From: Streptosporangiaceae bacterium
GTDB taxonomy: Bacteria; Actinomycetota; Actinomycetes; Streptosporangiales; Streptosporangiaceae
Assembly: GCA_030041195.1 (NCBI GenBank)
Contig: JASHOI010000103.1
Span: forward strand, 1-13,421
Reading direction: 5' to 3'
DNA: 13,421 nucleotides
Shown here: positions 1 through 7,439 of the stretch, in pieces
Position numbering within the stretch: the stretch's first letter is position 1
Layout: each line of letters starts with the position of its first letter
Made by a program: the position numbers and the translations under genes
Notes under the pieces: generated by a model
Seen by the model: the letters and a program-made list of their open reading frames with translations, nothing else
The model's database searches: none
Told to the model about the DNA's origin: nothing

Positions 1-340
1 GGCCGCCCAGTGCGACCTTGGGGGCAATGCGGGGCCGGCCGGGCACGCGGGGTGACCGGTGCCGGGCGGCCGGAGCGGCCGGGACCCTGCCTGTTTCCGG
101 CGCCGCGGCGCGCCTGGCCGACTCGGCCGCGAGCGCGCCGGTGATCTTGGCCGTCAGATCCTCGGGCATCGGCGGCGGCTGGGCGCTGGCCAGCAACTGG
201 GTGACCCCGCCGAGGTCCTTGCTCAGCGCGCTGCAGCGCTTGCACCCGGACAGGTGCGTGCTGATGTGAGAGGTCCGGCGCTGGTTCAGGTCACCCTGCC
301 GGTACCTGGCCATGGTTTCCGCGCTGACATGCGGCCTCAT
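1..340 (-). CDS. Anti-sigma factor, zinc-finger (ZAS) type, partial at the window edge
   Basis: Likely anti-sigma factor for the SigM-type sigma factor encoded just upstream. Only the first 113 residues are in the window; the C-terminus lies beyond position 1. The N-terminus contains H29-x3-C33-x2-C36, the HxxxCxxC signature of zinc-binding anti-sigma (zf-HC2/ZAS) domains, which usually clamp an ECF sigma factor. After about residue 75 the sequence becomes Ala/Pro/Arg-rich, as in linkers leading to a membrane segment, but no transmembrane helix is reached. The ATG at 340 overlaps the sigma factor's stop codon as ATGA, so the two are probably translationally coupled; an in-frame TGA just upstream rules out an earlier start. 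In M. tuberculosis the equivalent gene is rsmA (Rv3912), between sigM and trxB2. The anti-sigma role is confident; the target is inferred from the neighbour. Confidence 0.85.
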   Translation of the reverse strand, partial: MRPHVSAETMARYRQGDLNQRRTSHISTHLSGCKRCSALSKDLGGVTQLLASAQPPPMPEDLTAKITGALAAESARRAAAPETGRVPAAPAARHRSPRVPGRPRIAPKVALGG

Positions 341-954
341 GACGGGTTTTCACCCCCTTCCCGCGCAGGTAGGACGTCCCCGGGAGCCGATCGGTTCCCG
401 GGCGGCCGCCACTGCGCGCCCGCGTGGCGGTTCGCGGGAGGCCGCCGCAGGTGCGCCAGCCGGGGCAGCAGCCGGGCCCGCCCCCTGGCGCAGCGGCTCT
501 TCACCGTGCCCTGGGACACGCCGAGGATCTCGGCGGCGTCGGCCACCGGGTAGCCGAGCATGTCCACCAGGACCAGCGCCGCCTGCTGGTCGGGAGGGAG
601 CGTCCGCAGCGCGGACATCACGTCCAGCGAGGTATCGCTGTCCGAGGACGGATCCGGCATGGCATGACCGACCGCGAGATTGTCCAGGGTGCGCTCGTCG
701 GTGCCGCCGGCCGCCGGCCGCGCGGCCTTGCGCCGCAGCCGGTCGAGACAGGCGTTGACCACGATCCGGTGCAGCCACGTGGTCACCGCCGAGTCACCGC
801 GGAAGCTGTCGGCCCGCCGGAACGCCGAGATCATCGCGTCCTGCAGCGCGTCCGCGGCCTCTTCCGGGTCGGACAGGGTACGCACGGCTACCGCCCAGAG
901 CCGGTCACGGTGCCGCAGGAACAGCGTGCCGAAGGCCTCCGGGTCTCCGGCCAC
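337..954 (-). CDS. sigM: ECF RNA polymerase sigma factor, SigM type
   Basis: An extracytoplasmic-function sigma factor that directs RNA polymerase to a stress regulon, probably for the cell envelope. The product from GTG 954 is 205 residues. Region sigma2 spans about residues 5-75 (DPEEAADALQD, then FRGDSAVTTWLHRIVVNACLD). Region sigma4 spans about 115-168 (LPPDQQAALVLVDMLGYPVADA, then the helix-turn-helix GVSQGTVKSR). A basic, low-complexity tail of about 35 residues follows. Placement after murJ and the pseudokinase and before an anti-sigma gene matches M. tuberculosis sigM. The start is uncertain. Family-like sequence SDEELIRKH continues in frame upstream of GTG 954, but no ATG, GTG or TTG occurs between that GTG and the in-frame TGA at 1075-1077. 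A GGGAGG tract sits at good spacing from an in-frame ACG instead. The GTG start is the conventional call and probably truncates the true N-terminus. Confidence 0.9.
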   Translation of the reverse strand: MAGDPEAFGTLFLRHRDRLWAVAVRTLSDPEEAADALQDAMISAFRRADSFRGDSAVTTWLHRIVVNACLDRLRRKAARPAAGGTDERTLDNLAVGHAMPDPSSDSDTSLDVMSALRTLPPDQQAALVLVDMLGYPVADAAEILGVSQGTVKSRCARGRARLLPRLAHLRRPPANRHAGAQWRPPGNRSAPGDVLPAREGGENPS

Positions 955-1060
955 GTGCTTGCGGATCAGTTCCTCGTCGGACGGCTCCGCGGCGGGTGCC
1001 CACGGCTCCGCCTTGTGGTGTTCCGTAGCCGTCCCTCCCGTCGTCCCCCGCGTCCAGGGC

Positions 1061-2782
1061 TCAGCCGGTTCCGGTCACGACAACGTTGTAGATCGACCCC
1101 TGGTACTTGTTCGGGTGCCCGGACATCGGCGCCAGCTTGGTGAACCAGATCAGAACATACTGCCCGCTGGCCGAGCTGTTGACGGTGAACGTGACGGTAC
1201 CGCTCACATCGTTCTGCTGGGCCACGGTCGTCATGCTGTTCGCGATCCCCTGCGAGAGGGCCACATCGGACTGGGTGCCCTGCGGGGGGTCCGGGTTGGA
1301 CGGATTGCCGATCTTGATCTGCACGTTCGCACCGGGAATCGACTCGAACGTCACCTTCACGGAGCTGAGCCGGACCGAATGACCCATGTTGAGCATCAGT
1401 CCGGAACCCTGCTGCAGGCCGCCGAATACCGGGTTGCTGTCGTACTGGTAGGTCTGCCAGGCGGTCGACGGGTTGTTGTCGATCGCCATGTTCGCGTCCG
1501 CCGGGTTGTCCTCAAACGCCGTCGCGCCGACCGGGGTAAGCGTGGCCGCGGGCGAAGATGTCTTCGGGCTCGTGCTGTGGTGCGCCGCCGCGGGCGGGGT
1601 CTTGCTGCCGCCGTGGTGCAGCGAGTGCAGCGCGAACACGGCGAGCCCGGCGGCGACGATGACCACCACCGCGACGATCGCGACGGCCCTCGACGTCGAT
1701 GCGTCACCGCGCCGCCCCGCGGAGCCGCCCCGCGTCGCCGGGCGCGGTGGCCGCTGCCCGTCCGGGGGCCAGTACCCGCGGTCCGGGTCGTCCGGGTACA
1801 GGTACTGGTCTTCGCGCGGGTACTGGTCGTTCCTTGTGGCGTACGGGTCGTCGCGCGGGTACGGGTCTGACCGCTGGTACGGGTCGTCGCGCGGGTACGG
1901 GTCGTCTCGGGCCTGCCGCTGGCTCTGCCGGTGTGTGTCCGCGCGCGATCGTGACCGCGACGGCTGACGCGACGGCGGGCGCGGCGGCGGCGACGGGGGC
2001 AGTTGCGGGATCGGCACCGGCGGGATGGCCTCGACGAGCGCGGCGGAAAGCTGCTCTGGCGTGGTGAGCGCGAAGCCGTCTTCCCTGCTGCCGCCGAGCA
2101 TCAGGGCCTGGCTGGCGATCTCGTCGAGCACGGCCGGCACGCCCGCCCGGACCTGGCGCGGGCTGCACGGAAGCCCGTCCTGGAGCGGCGCCGGCGGCAG
2201 CGTGGGGCAGTCCGGGCCTGGCCAGTGGCCGGTCAGCGTGGCGTACAGCAGCATGCCGAGCCTGCGGGTGTCGGCGGTCCCCGGGTCGTCAGCGCTGGCG
2301 CCGGTCAGCGCCGCGTCGATGCCCAGACCAGTGATCTTCACGCCACCGCCGGCGGTCCAGCGCAGCGAGTCCGGGGTCAGGCACAGGTGCGCCAGGCCGG
2401 CGGCGTGCGCCGCCGACATCGCCTCGGCGGCCTCGGCGATAATGCGCGCGCCGCGCGCCGCGTCAAGTGGCCCGCTCGCGAGCATGTCGTTCAGGGAGTC
2501 CCCGGCCGCCCACTCGGTAACGATGTACGCGTGGTCCCAGTCGTCCTCGACGTCGAACACCTGTGCGAACCGCGAGTCATTGAGCCGGCTCGCCGCGCGC
2601 GCGGCCGTCACCACCTCGCGGAGTCTCGGGAAGCCGGGCGCGAAGGTGAGCACGGTGACCGCTCGGGCCAGCGTCTCGTCGATGGCTTTCCATGCAGCCC
2701 AGCCCGCAGCCGCGGCGACACGGTCCTCAAGCCGGTACCGGCCGCCGAGCCGCGTCCCCGGCTCAGAGGTAAAGGTACTCAC
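1061..2782 (-). CDS. Membrane pseudokinase with extracellular discoidin-like domain (MviN pseudokinase family)
   Basis: A 573-residue membrane protein resembling the C-terminal half of mycobacterial MviN. Residues 12-255 have a Ser/Thr-kinase-like fold (LGGRYRLEDRV opening), but catalytic elements are missing. The Gly-rich loop is VAAAAGW, the beta-3 Lys is absent (AVTVLTF), HRDLKPEN is HLCLTPDS (132-139), and DFG is GLG (152-154). It should not phosphorylate anything. A Pro/Arg-rich linker and DDPY repeats (about 292-331) lead to a membrane helix at about 366-387. Residues 415-573, outside the cell, look like a discoidin/carbohydrate-binding-type beta-sandwich (DNNPSTAWQT). In M. tuberculosis this pseudokinase is phosphorylated by PknB and recruits FhaA to control MurJ; a similar role here is inferred. 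GTG 2782 is chosen because STFTSEPGTRLGGRYRL is where similarity begins; a TTG at 2854 would add 24 unlikely residues. SigM-type sigma gene follows. Confidence 0.88.
   Translation of the reverse strand: MSTFTSEPGTRLGGRYRLEDRVAAAAGWAAWKAIDETLARAVTVLTFAPGFPRLREVVTAARAASRLNDSRFAQVFDVEDDWDHAYIVTEWAAGDSLNDMLASGPLDAARGARIIAEAAEAMSAAHAAGLAHLCLTPDSLRWTAGGGVKITGLGIDAALTGASADDPGTADTRRLGMLLYATLTGHWPGPDCPTLPPAPLQDGLPCSPRQVRAGVPAVLDEIASQALMLGGSREDGFALTTPEQLSAALVEAIPPVPIPQLPPSPPPRPPSRQPSRSRSRADTHRQSQRQARDDPYPRDDPYQRSDPYPRDDPYATRNDQYPREDQYLYPDDPDRGYWPPDGQRPPRPATRGGSAGRRGDASTSRAVAIVAVVVIVAAGLAVFALHSLHHGGSKTPPAAAHHSTSPKTSSPAATLTPVGATAFEDNPADANMAIDNNPSTAWQTYQYDSNPVFGGLQQGSGLMLNMGHSVRLSSVKVTFESIPGANVQIKIGNPSNPDPPQGTQSDVALSQGIANSMTTVAQQNDVSGTVTFTVNSSASGQYVLIWFTKLAPMSGHPNKYQGSIYNVVVTGTG
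1841..1903. repeat. 27-bp direct repeats, 36-bp period, inside the pseudokinase gene
   Basis: Positions 1841-1867 and 1877-1903 are identical over 27 bp, with a period of 36 bp (12 codons). On the minus strand each encodes the peptide DDPYPRDDPY or the equivalent SDPYPRDDPY, in the acidic, tyrosine-rich cytoplasmic linker just before the membrane helix. Flanking sequence holds more degenerate units (NDQYPREDQY). The in-frame period keeps the protein intact whatever the copy number. Confidence 0.85.
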
Positions 2783-2855
2783 ATGCCTGTGACGAGCGGA
2801 GCGGCTCCCGAGCCTCCCTCCTAGCCCCGTAGGTGATGAACCGAGACAAGACAAT

Positions 2856-2871
2856 CATGCTGTACAACATG
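2856..2871. promoter_or_regulatory. 16-bp near-perfect palindrome upstream of the pseudokinase gene, candidate operator
   Basis: CATGCTGTACAACATG on the plus strand is an inverted repeat with 7 of 8 base pairs matching; the remaining pair is a G/T wobble. It lies about 75 bp before the GTG start of the pseudokinase gene, in the most AT-rich part (about 2831-2875) of the gap between murJ and that gene. A promoter for a pseudokinase-sigM-anti-sigma sub-operon is plausible here, but I could not find convincing -35/-10 hexamers. Which protein binds is unknown. Confidence 0.4.
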
Positions 2872-3007
2872 CTAGGCCGCAGACCGCCCCCCGACAGTCC
2901 CCGCGCAACCTACCATCGCAAACCGTTACCACCAAGAGATGTGCCGGGTACCGTGCGCACCCGCCCCACCGCCCACTCCCGGCCATCGCGGGCGATATCT
3001 GCGCTGG

Positions 3008-4927
3008 TCAGCGCAGCCGTGCCCGGACGGTCGCGGTCAGGTCGTTGAGCTCGGCCACGCCGAAGGCCTTGGCGAACATGACGTAGAGCAGCATCGCGCC
3101 GGCGCCCCCGAGCGCCACCGTGCACAGGGCGGCGATTCTGCCACCGGGGATCACCGCGCCGATCATGACCGATACGGCGATGGCGAAGATCGCGCCCGGG
3201 ATCGCCGCCGCGTGCATCCGCACCAGCCCGCGGCCGATCACCCGGCCGTCGAGGCCGCCGATCCGCCTGCTGAGCACCTGCCACGCCGCGAGCGACCCGA
3301 CCAGGTTGGCGACGCCGAAACCCGCGCCCAGGCCCGCCACCACGTGCTGCGGCGGCAAGACGGCCAGCGCGATCAGGTTGGCGGCGATGTTGATCACCAT
3401 CGTGACGCAGCCGATGAGGGCGGGCGTGCGGCTGTCGTGCATCGCGTAGAACACCCGGAGCAGCAGCTGGAACAGCATGTAGGGCAGCAGCCCGAGCGAG
3501 AACACCGCGAAGATCTCGCCGAGGTACCTGGCGCTGGCGACCGACGTGCTGCCGTACCCGAACACCCCCTCGGCGAGCGGCGCCCCGAGCACGGCCAGGA
3601 TCAGCGCCGCGGGAACCACGATCACCGCGGCGAGCCGGGTGGCGGTGGAGAAGTCGCTGGCGACGAGCCGGTACTTACGCTCGGCCGCGTGCGCGCTCAT
3701 CCTCGGCAGCAGCGCGGTGATCACCGAGATGCCGACGATCGCGTACGGCAGCTGGAACAGCGTGTACGCGTTGCTGTAGGCGGCAAACCCGGCGCCGGCG
3801 GCCTGCTGGGACACCCGGGAGCCGGCGATGTTCGAGACCCGCGTCGTGAACAGGAACGCGACCTGCGTGGTCAGCACGTAGCCGAACATCCAGCCGCTCA
3901 TCCGGCCGATCTCGGAAACCTCATGGCGCCTGAAGTCGCGCCGGGGGCGCCACCGGAACCCGACCCGCCGCAGCGACGGGATCAGCGCGGCGGTCTGCAG
4001 CACGATGCCGAGCGTCGTGCCGATGCCCAGCAGGATGATCTCGGCGTTCGAGATGTTCTGCGGGGTACGGTTCAGCCCGGCTATCGCCATGAACGCGCCG
4101 CCGACCACGATCACGACGATGTTGTTGATCACCGGTGTCCACATCGGGGCAGCGAAGCTGCCCCGGGCGTTCAGGATCGCCCCGGCAAGCGAACTGACGC
4201 CGTAGAAGAAAATCTGCGGGATGAAGAAATAGGCGAAGATCTCCGTCAGGTGGTATGCGGCGGCGTTGCCGATCCCGGTCGCGTACACGGCGGTGATCGG
4301 CGCGGCGGCGAGCGTCGCGACCAGCGTGATGCCGCCCAGCGCCATCACGCCGAGCGTAAATATCCGCTGGTCGTAGGCCTCGCCCTTGTCGAGGTCCCGC
4401 TTGGCGGCGTTGACCAGCAGCGGCACGACGACGCTGGTGAGAATCCCGCCGAGGGCGAGGTTGTAGACGATGTTGGGCAGCGTGTTGGCGAGGTTGTAGG
4501 CGTCGCCCAGGTAGTGCGTGCCGATCGCGTAGATCAGCACGGCGTTGCGCACGAACCCGGTGACCCGGGAGGCCAGGGTGCCGACAGCCATCGTGCCGCT
4601 GGAGCGCAGCAGGCTGGCGTTCCCCGCACCGCCCGGCACGGCGCCCGAGGAGTCATCGGCGGCGCCGGCCGCGCCGGGGGCTGGGGCCTGCTCGGCGCCC
4701 GCCTGCCCGGCAACGTCGGCCTGCGGATGCCCGGCATGCCCGGCGTGCGCGGCGTTCCCGGCGTGCGGGGGCGCGGCGTGCACGTGCGCGCCAGCGTGCT
4801 GGGGTGCGGCGGCGTGCCGCGGCCCGCTCATCCCCGGTTCCGGAAAGCCGTCGCCTGGTGCGTACCCGGTGCCTGGGGCAAGCCCGTCGTCAGCGGTCGG
4901 CCGGGCCTGGTGTCCAGGCGTAGTCAT
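3008..4927 (-). CDS. murJ: Lipid II flippase MurJ (MviN family)
   Basis: A polytopic membrane protein (639 residues) that flips the peptidoglycan precursor lipid II across the cytoplasmic membrane. After a disordered cytoplasmic N-terminus (1-105), the MOP-superfamily core begins with SRVTGFVRNAV (Arg121 and Arg127, matching the conserved arginines of the first helix) and GDAYNLANTLPN. Many hydrophobic segments follow, consistent with about 14 helices. It ends just after the last helix, without the fused pseudokinase found in mycobacterial MviN; that part is the next gene. The N-terminus is histidine-rich (8 His in residues 38-67). ATG 4927 is chosen because GGAGGG lies 9 bp upstream and it overlaps the DUF6049 gene by 38 bp, suggesting coupled translation. 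An earlier in-frame start at 5179 would add 84 low-complexity residues deep inside the neighbour. Confidence 0.95.
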   Translation of the reverse strand: MTTPGHQARPTADDGLAPGTGYAPGDGFPEPGMSGPRHAAAPQHAGAHVHAAPPHAGNAAHAGHAGHPQADVAGQAGAEQAPAPGAAGAADDSSGAVPGGAGNASLLRSSGTMAVGTLASRVTGFVRNAVLIYAIGTHYLGDAYNLANTLPNIVYNLALGGILTSVVVPLLVNAAKRDLDKGEAYDQRIFTLGVMALGGITLVATLAAAPITAVYATGIGNAAAYHLTEIFAYFFIPQIFFYGVSSLAGAILNARGSFAAPMWTPVINNIVVIVVGGAFMAIAGLNRTPQNISNAEIILLGIGTTLGIVLQTAALIPSLRRVGFRWRPRRDFRRHEVSEIGRMSGWMFGYVLTTQVAFLFTTRVSNIAGSRVSQQAAGAGFAAYSNAYTLFQLPYAIVGISVITALLPRMSAHAAERKYRLVASDFSTATRLAAVIVVPAALILAVLGAPLAEGVFGYGSTSVASARYLGEIFAVFSLGLLPYMLFQLLLRVFYAMHDSRTPALIGCVTMVINIAANLIALAVLPPQHVVAGLGAGFGVANLVGSLAAWQVLSRRIGGLDGRVIGRGLVRMHAAAIPGAIFAIAVSVMIGAVIPGGRIAALCTVALGGAGAMLLYVMFAKAFGVAELNDLTATVRARLR

Positions 4928-7310
4928 CTGTCGTACCCTCCGCAGGCTCGTGCGCGCTGGCCTGGTTGCCGGCCCGGTCTGTCGTGTGGCCGCTGGCGTG
5001 ACGGCCGGCGCCGTCGCTGGGGTGGCCGACGGTGAAGCCGTCAGGCACGACGTTATCGGCTTCTTCCTGCTCGGCACGCCAACCCGGCCAACCGGCGGCA
5101 TCCTGCGGCCCCGGCGCGCCGCTGCTCTGTGGCTCGTGCTCGGGGTCCCCCGGCCCGGCTTCGCCGTCGCCGCGGTCATCGCCGGCCGGGTCCTGGCGCC
5201 GCGCCCGGCGGGCGCGCCTGACGCCGCGAGTGGCCGCGGTGAGCACGAACACGCCCAGTGCGGTTGCCATGATCACGAGCGCCAGCGTGCCGTAGTGCGT
5301 GGCCTGGACGGTCATGGTGGTCGGCGCCGAGAACGGCACGCCCTGCGGGGTGAGCAGCTGGAACCTGAGCGTGGTCGAACCCACCGTGGTCGCCGCCACC
5401 GCGACCTTCACGATGTCCTGCTGCCCGGGCGGGACCGTCACCACGCGTGGCGGCCCGCGGACGGTTATCCCCCCGCCGGGATCGGCCTGCAGCTTGACGT
5501 TCACGGCATAGTTCAGCCCGTTGGAGATCGACACCGGCACGGTGCCCTTCAGCCCGCCGAGCGTGACCCTCCGCGCGGCCACGACCGTCAGCTTGTGTTC
5601 CTGACGGGCGAGGTAATCCGAGATCTGGGTGGCGAGCGCGGCGCCCTGCCGGGCGGCGCTGCCGCCGCCCCGCCAGGCCGAGGACTCGACAGCGGCCGCC
5701 GCGTTCTTGAGCTCCGCGCTCGGGTTCTGCTCCACGCTCCGCAGCAGGGTTGCCTGCTGGTCCACTTGGCGTGCCTGGTCGAGCAGGGCCCGGCTCAGCT
5801 GGGCCTTGCTGTGCGTCCTCGGGGGCAGCCGGGTGACCTGTCCCGACGGATCCTTGACCGCGGCCAGGTTGCTGAGGCTGACCGGGTGCAGCCACGGCGC
5901 GCTGACGGTCTCCGAGAGCAGGTCGCTGGCCAGCCCGGCCGGGGGATCCCAGCGGCGGGGCGGGGCGACAACGACCGACCGGCCGATGCTGGGCTGCTCG
6001 GCCGCGATCATCGCGGTCTCGGCGAGGTACCGCTGCTCGACGGCGAACGCCGTTGCCTTGGAGTCCGACGGCGAGTTCGCGGTGCCGATGATCTGGGTGA
6101 TCGTGTCGTCGGAAAGCAGCACGGTCAGGGGGGAGCGGGCGCCGTCGCGGGCGGTCGTCTGCGCGCTCGGGGTGTAATCCTGCGGCGGCGACGGCGGCAT
6201 CGTCGAGCTGTCCAGCACGACCGTATTGATCCCGTTCGCGGCGAGGTTTTTCAGCACCGCGAGATTCGCGATTCCGTCGGCCGGCCACGCCAGCCCGCTC
6301 AGGTCGGTGCTGTCCGTCGCGCCCGAGCCGGTGAAGTCGCGGCCCAGGAGGCTGCTGGCCACGGTGCGGCCCTCGGCGAAGGCGTCGGCAAGCTCGGCGG
6401 TCATGCCGGACCGGGTCAGCGCCGCCACGTCGGCGTCCGCGTACGGCGTGACGAACACCGGCTGCCCGGCGGTCGCGGACTTCAGCTGGGCGAGCCAGGA
6501 CACGGCGTTCTGGCTGGCGGGCTTCGCCGTGCCGCCGCACCCTTCGTCGCCGACCGTGTAGGGCTTGGTCATGGTGCTCACGTTGGCGAGCAGCGCCGGG
6601 TCGATGGCCCAGGTCAGGTGGGCGCTGGCGGAGTATTTGCTGCCCGCCTGCAGCAGCTCGCGCAGTCGCCCGCCGCTGCCGAGGCTGGCCGCCAGGCCGT
6701 TGTTCAGCAGGCCGGAGCAGACGGTCTGCCGCGGCTGGTCGATCAGCGGCCAGATCCAGGCGATGGCCTCAGTGTCGGGTTGCAGCGACTTGTTCGTCGG
6801 CCAGAACGGCAGGAAGGTCCGGCTCACGGCCAGCGGGGCCAGGCTGGCGTCCTCGGCCTGAGCGGCGAGCGGGTAGACGCCGAAGTCGCTCATCGGCACG
6901 TCGTTCACCGCCAGCGAGGCCGACCAGGAGACCGTGGCATGCGGGGCCAGCGGCTTGGTCAGCGTGGTGACCGCGCCGGCCACGGGCTCGTCCGCCGGGA
7001 ACGTGCCGTCGGCGTACTCCTGCAGCGCATTCCTGCTGCCGAACGGGGTACTCGAGGAGCGAAGCTGGACCGACAGGTCCGGCATGGCCGCGGCGGAGGT
7101 GTTGGTCATGGTCCCGGAGACCTTCACGGTCTGGCCCGGCATGGCGTAGCTGGGGCTTACCGAGGTGATCGCGATGGAGACGGGCGGCGCCCCGGCCGGC
7201 TGCGCCGCAGCGGCGGTTGCCGCGCTGCCGGGCAGTGCAAGCCCGGCCAGGGCCAGCGCCGGGACGGCGATGGCCGTGACAGCGCAACCAGTCAGCAGCG
7301 GGCGTGGCAT
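4890..7310 (-). CDS. DUF6049 family secreted, membrane-anchored protein
   Basis: An 806-residue envelope protein of unknown biochemical function, equivalent in position to M. tuberculosis Rv3909. A signal peptide (about residues 1-35: TGCAVTAIAVPALALAGLALPG, then small residues ending AAAA) precedes a long extracellular part. This begins with an immunoglobulin-like domain (ITSVSPSYAMPGQTVKVSGT) and contains a second such region near 590-670 (PVSISNGLNYAVNVKLQ). A membrane helix at about 675-697 (LALVIMATALGVFVLTA) is followed by an Arg stretch and a charged cytoplasmic tail of about 100 residues, so type I topology is expected. Its constant linkage to murJ suggests a role in cell-wall assembly, but no enzyme motif is visible. 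ATG 7310 has no clear ribosome-binding site, but gives a good signal peptide. The last 38 bp overlap murJ. Confidence 0.9.
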   Translation of the reverse strand: MPRPLLTGCAVTAIAVPALALAGLALPGSAATAAAAQPAGAPPVSIAITSVSPSYAMPGQTVKVSGTMTNTSAAAMPDLSVQLRSSSTPFGSRNALQEYADGTFPADEPVAGAVTTLTKPLAPHATVSWSASLAVNDVPMSDFGVYPLAAQAEDASLAPLAVSRTFLPFWPTNKSLQPDTEAIAWIWPLIDQPRQTVCSGLLNNGLAASLGSGGRLRELLQAGSKYSASAHLTWAIDPALLANVSTMTKPYTVGDEGCGGTAKPASQNAVSWLAQLKSATAGQPVFVTPYADADVAALTRSGMTAELADAFAEGRTVASSLLGRDFTGSGATDSTDLSGLAWPADGIANLAVLKNLAANGINTVVLDSSTMPPSPPQDYTPSAQTTARDGARSPLTVLLSDDTITQIIGTANSPSDSKATAFAVEQRYLAETAMIAAEQPSIGRSVVVAPPRRWDPPAGLASDLLSETVSAPWLHPVSLSNLAAVKDPSGQVTRLPPRTHSKAQLSRALLDQARQVDQQATLLRSVEQNPSAELKNAAAAVESSAWRGGGSAARQGAALATQISDYLARQEHKLTVVAARRVTLGGLKGTVPVSISNGLNYAVNVKLQADPGGGITVRGPPRVVTVPPGQQDIVKVAVAATTVGSTTLRFQLLTPQGVPFSAPTTMTVQATHYGTLALVIMATALGVFVLTAATRGVRRARRARRQDPAGDDRGDGEAGPGDPEHEPQSSGAPGPQDAAGWPGWRAEQEEADNVVPDGFTVGHPSDGAGRHASGHTTDRAGNQASAHEPAEGTTDDYAWTPGPADR
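4936..4941 (-). promoter_or_regulatory. Ribosome-binding site of murJ, fixing its start
   Basis: On the minus strand GGAGGG lies 9 bp before the ATG at 4927. It is within the end of the DUF6049 coding region and favours this start over the longer open frame beginning at 5179. Confidence 0.7.
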
Positions 7311-7439
7311 GGCGGAAATGCTATTGCGGACGACCGAGCGAGGTAGGCCAGGTCGTGCGGACTGTTCGGCATCGTCTCCCCGCTATCTTCATCCGCGCTT
7401 CCCGGGTTTCCCAAAGCTTACGCTCAGGATTTACGCTCA
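7311..7439. promoter_or_regulatory. Divergent intergenic region between the DUF6049 and CCA-enzyme genes
   Basis: This 129-bp gap must hold promoters for the minus-strand murJ cluster and the plus-strand nucleotidyltransferase gene. Directly before the latter, TTACGCTCA occurs twice (7418-7426 and 7431-7439, period 13). The ATG at 7440 follows the second copy with no Shine-Dalgarno sequence. CAGGAT at 7425-7430 resembles a -10 box placed so that transcription would begin at or near the ATG, giving a leaderless mRNA. No good -35 box is seen. In M. tuberculosis the Nudix gene mutT4 lies between the equivalent genes; it is absent here. Confidence 0.45.

Noticed and set aside
680..1870. A 396-codon plus-strand open frame across the sigma factor and pseudokinase genes
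   Set aside because: Low-complexity Arg/Val-rich translation, antisense to two well-supported genes.
1061..2782. Active Ser/Thr protein kinase (PknB-like sensor kinase)
   Set aside because: The kinase-like fold lacks the ATP-anchoring Lys, the catalytic Asp and the DFG motif, and has no PASTA repeats outside the membrane.
2939..5035. A 698-codon open frame on the plus strand, opposite murJ
   Set aside because: The sequence is Arg/Asp/His/Gly-rich with no domain, typical of an antisense shadow; murJ on the other strand is unmistakable.
4545..7346. A 933-codon open frame on the plus strand, opposite the DUF6049 gene and part of murJ
   Set aside because: Its product is Arg/Gly/Ala-rich with no recognisable domain. 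It exists because high GC at codon third positions removes stops from the antisense frame. The minus-strand genes have signal peptide, membrane and family signatures.
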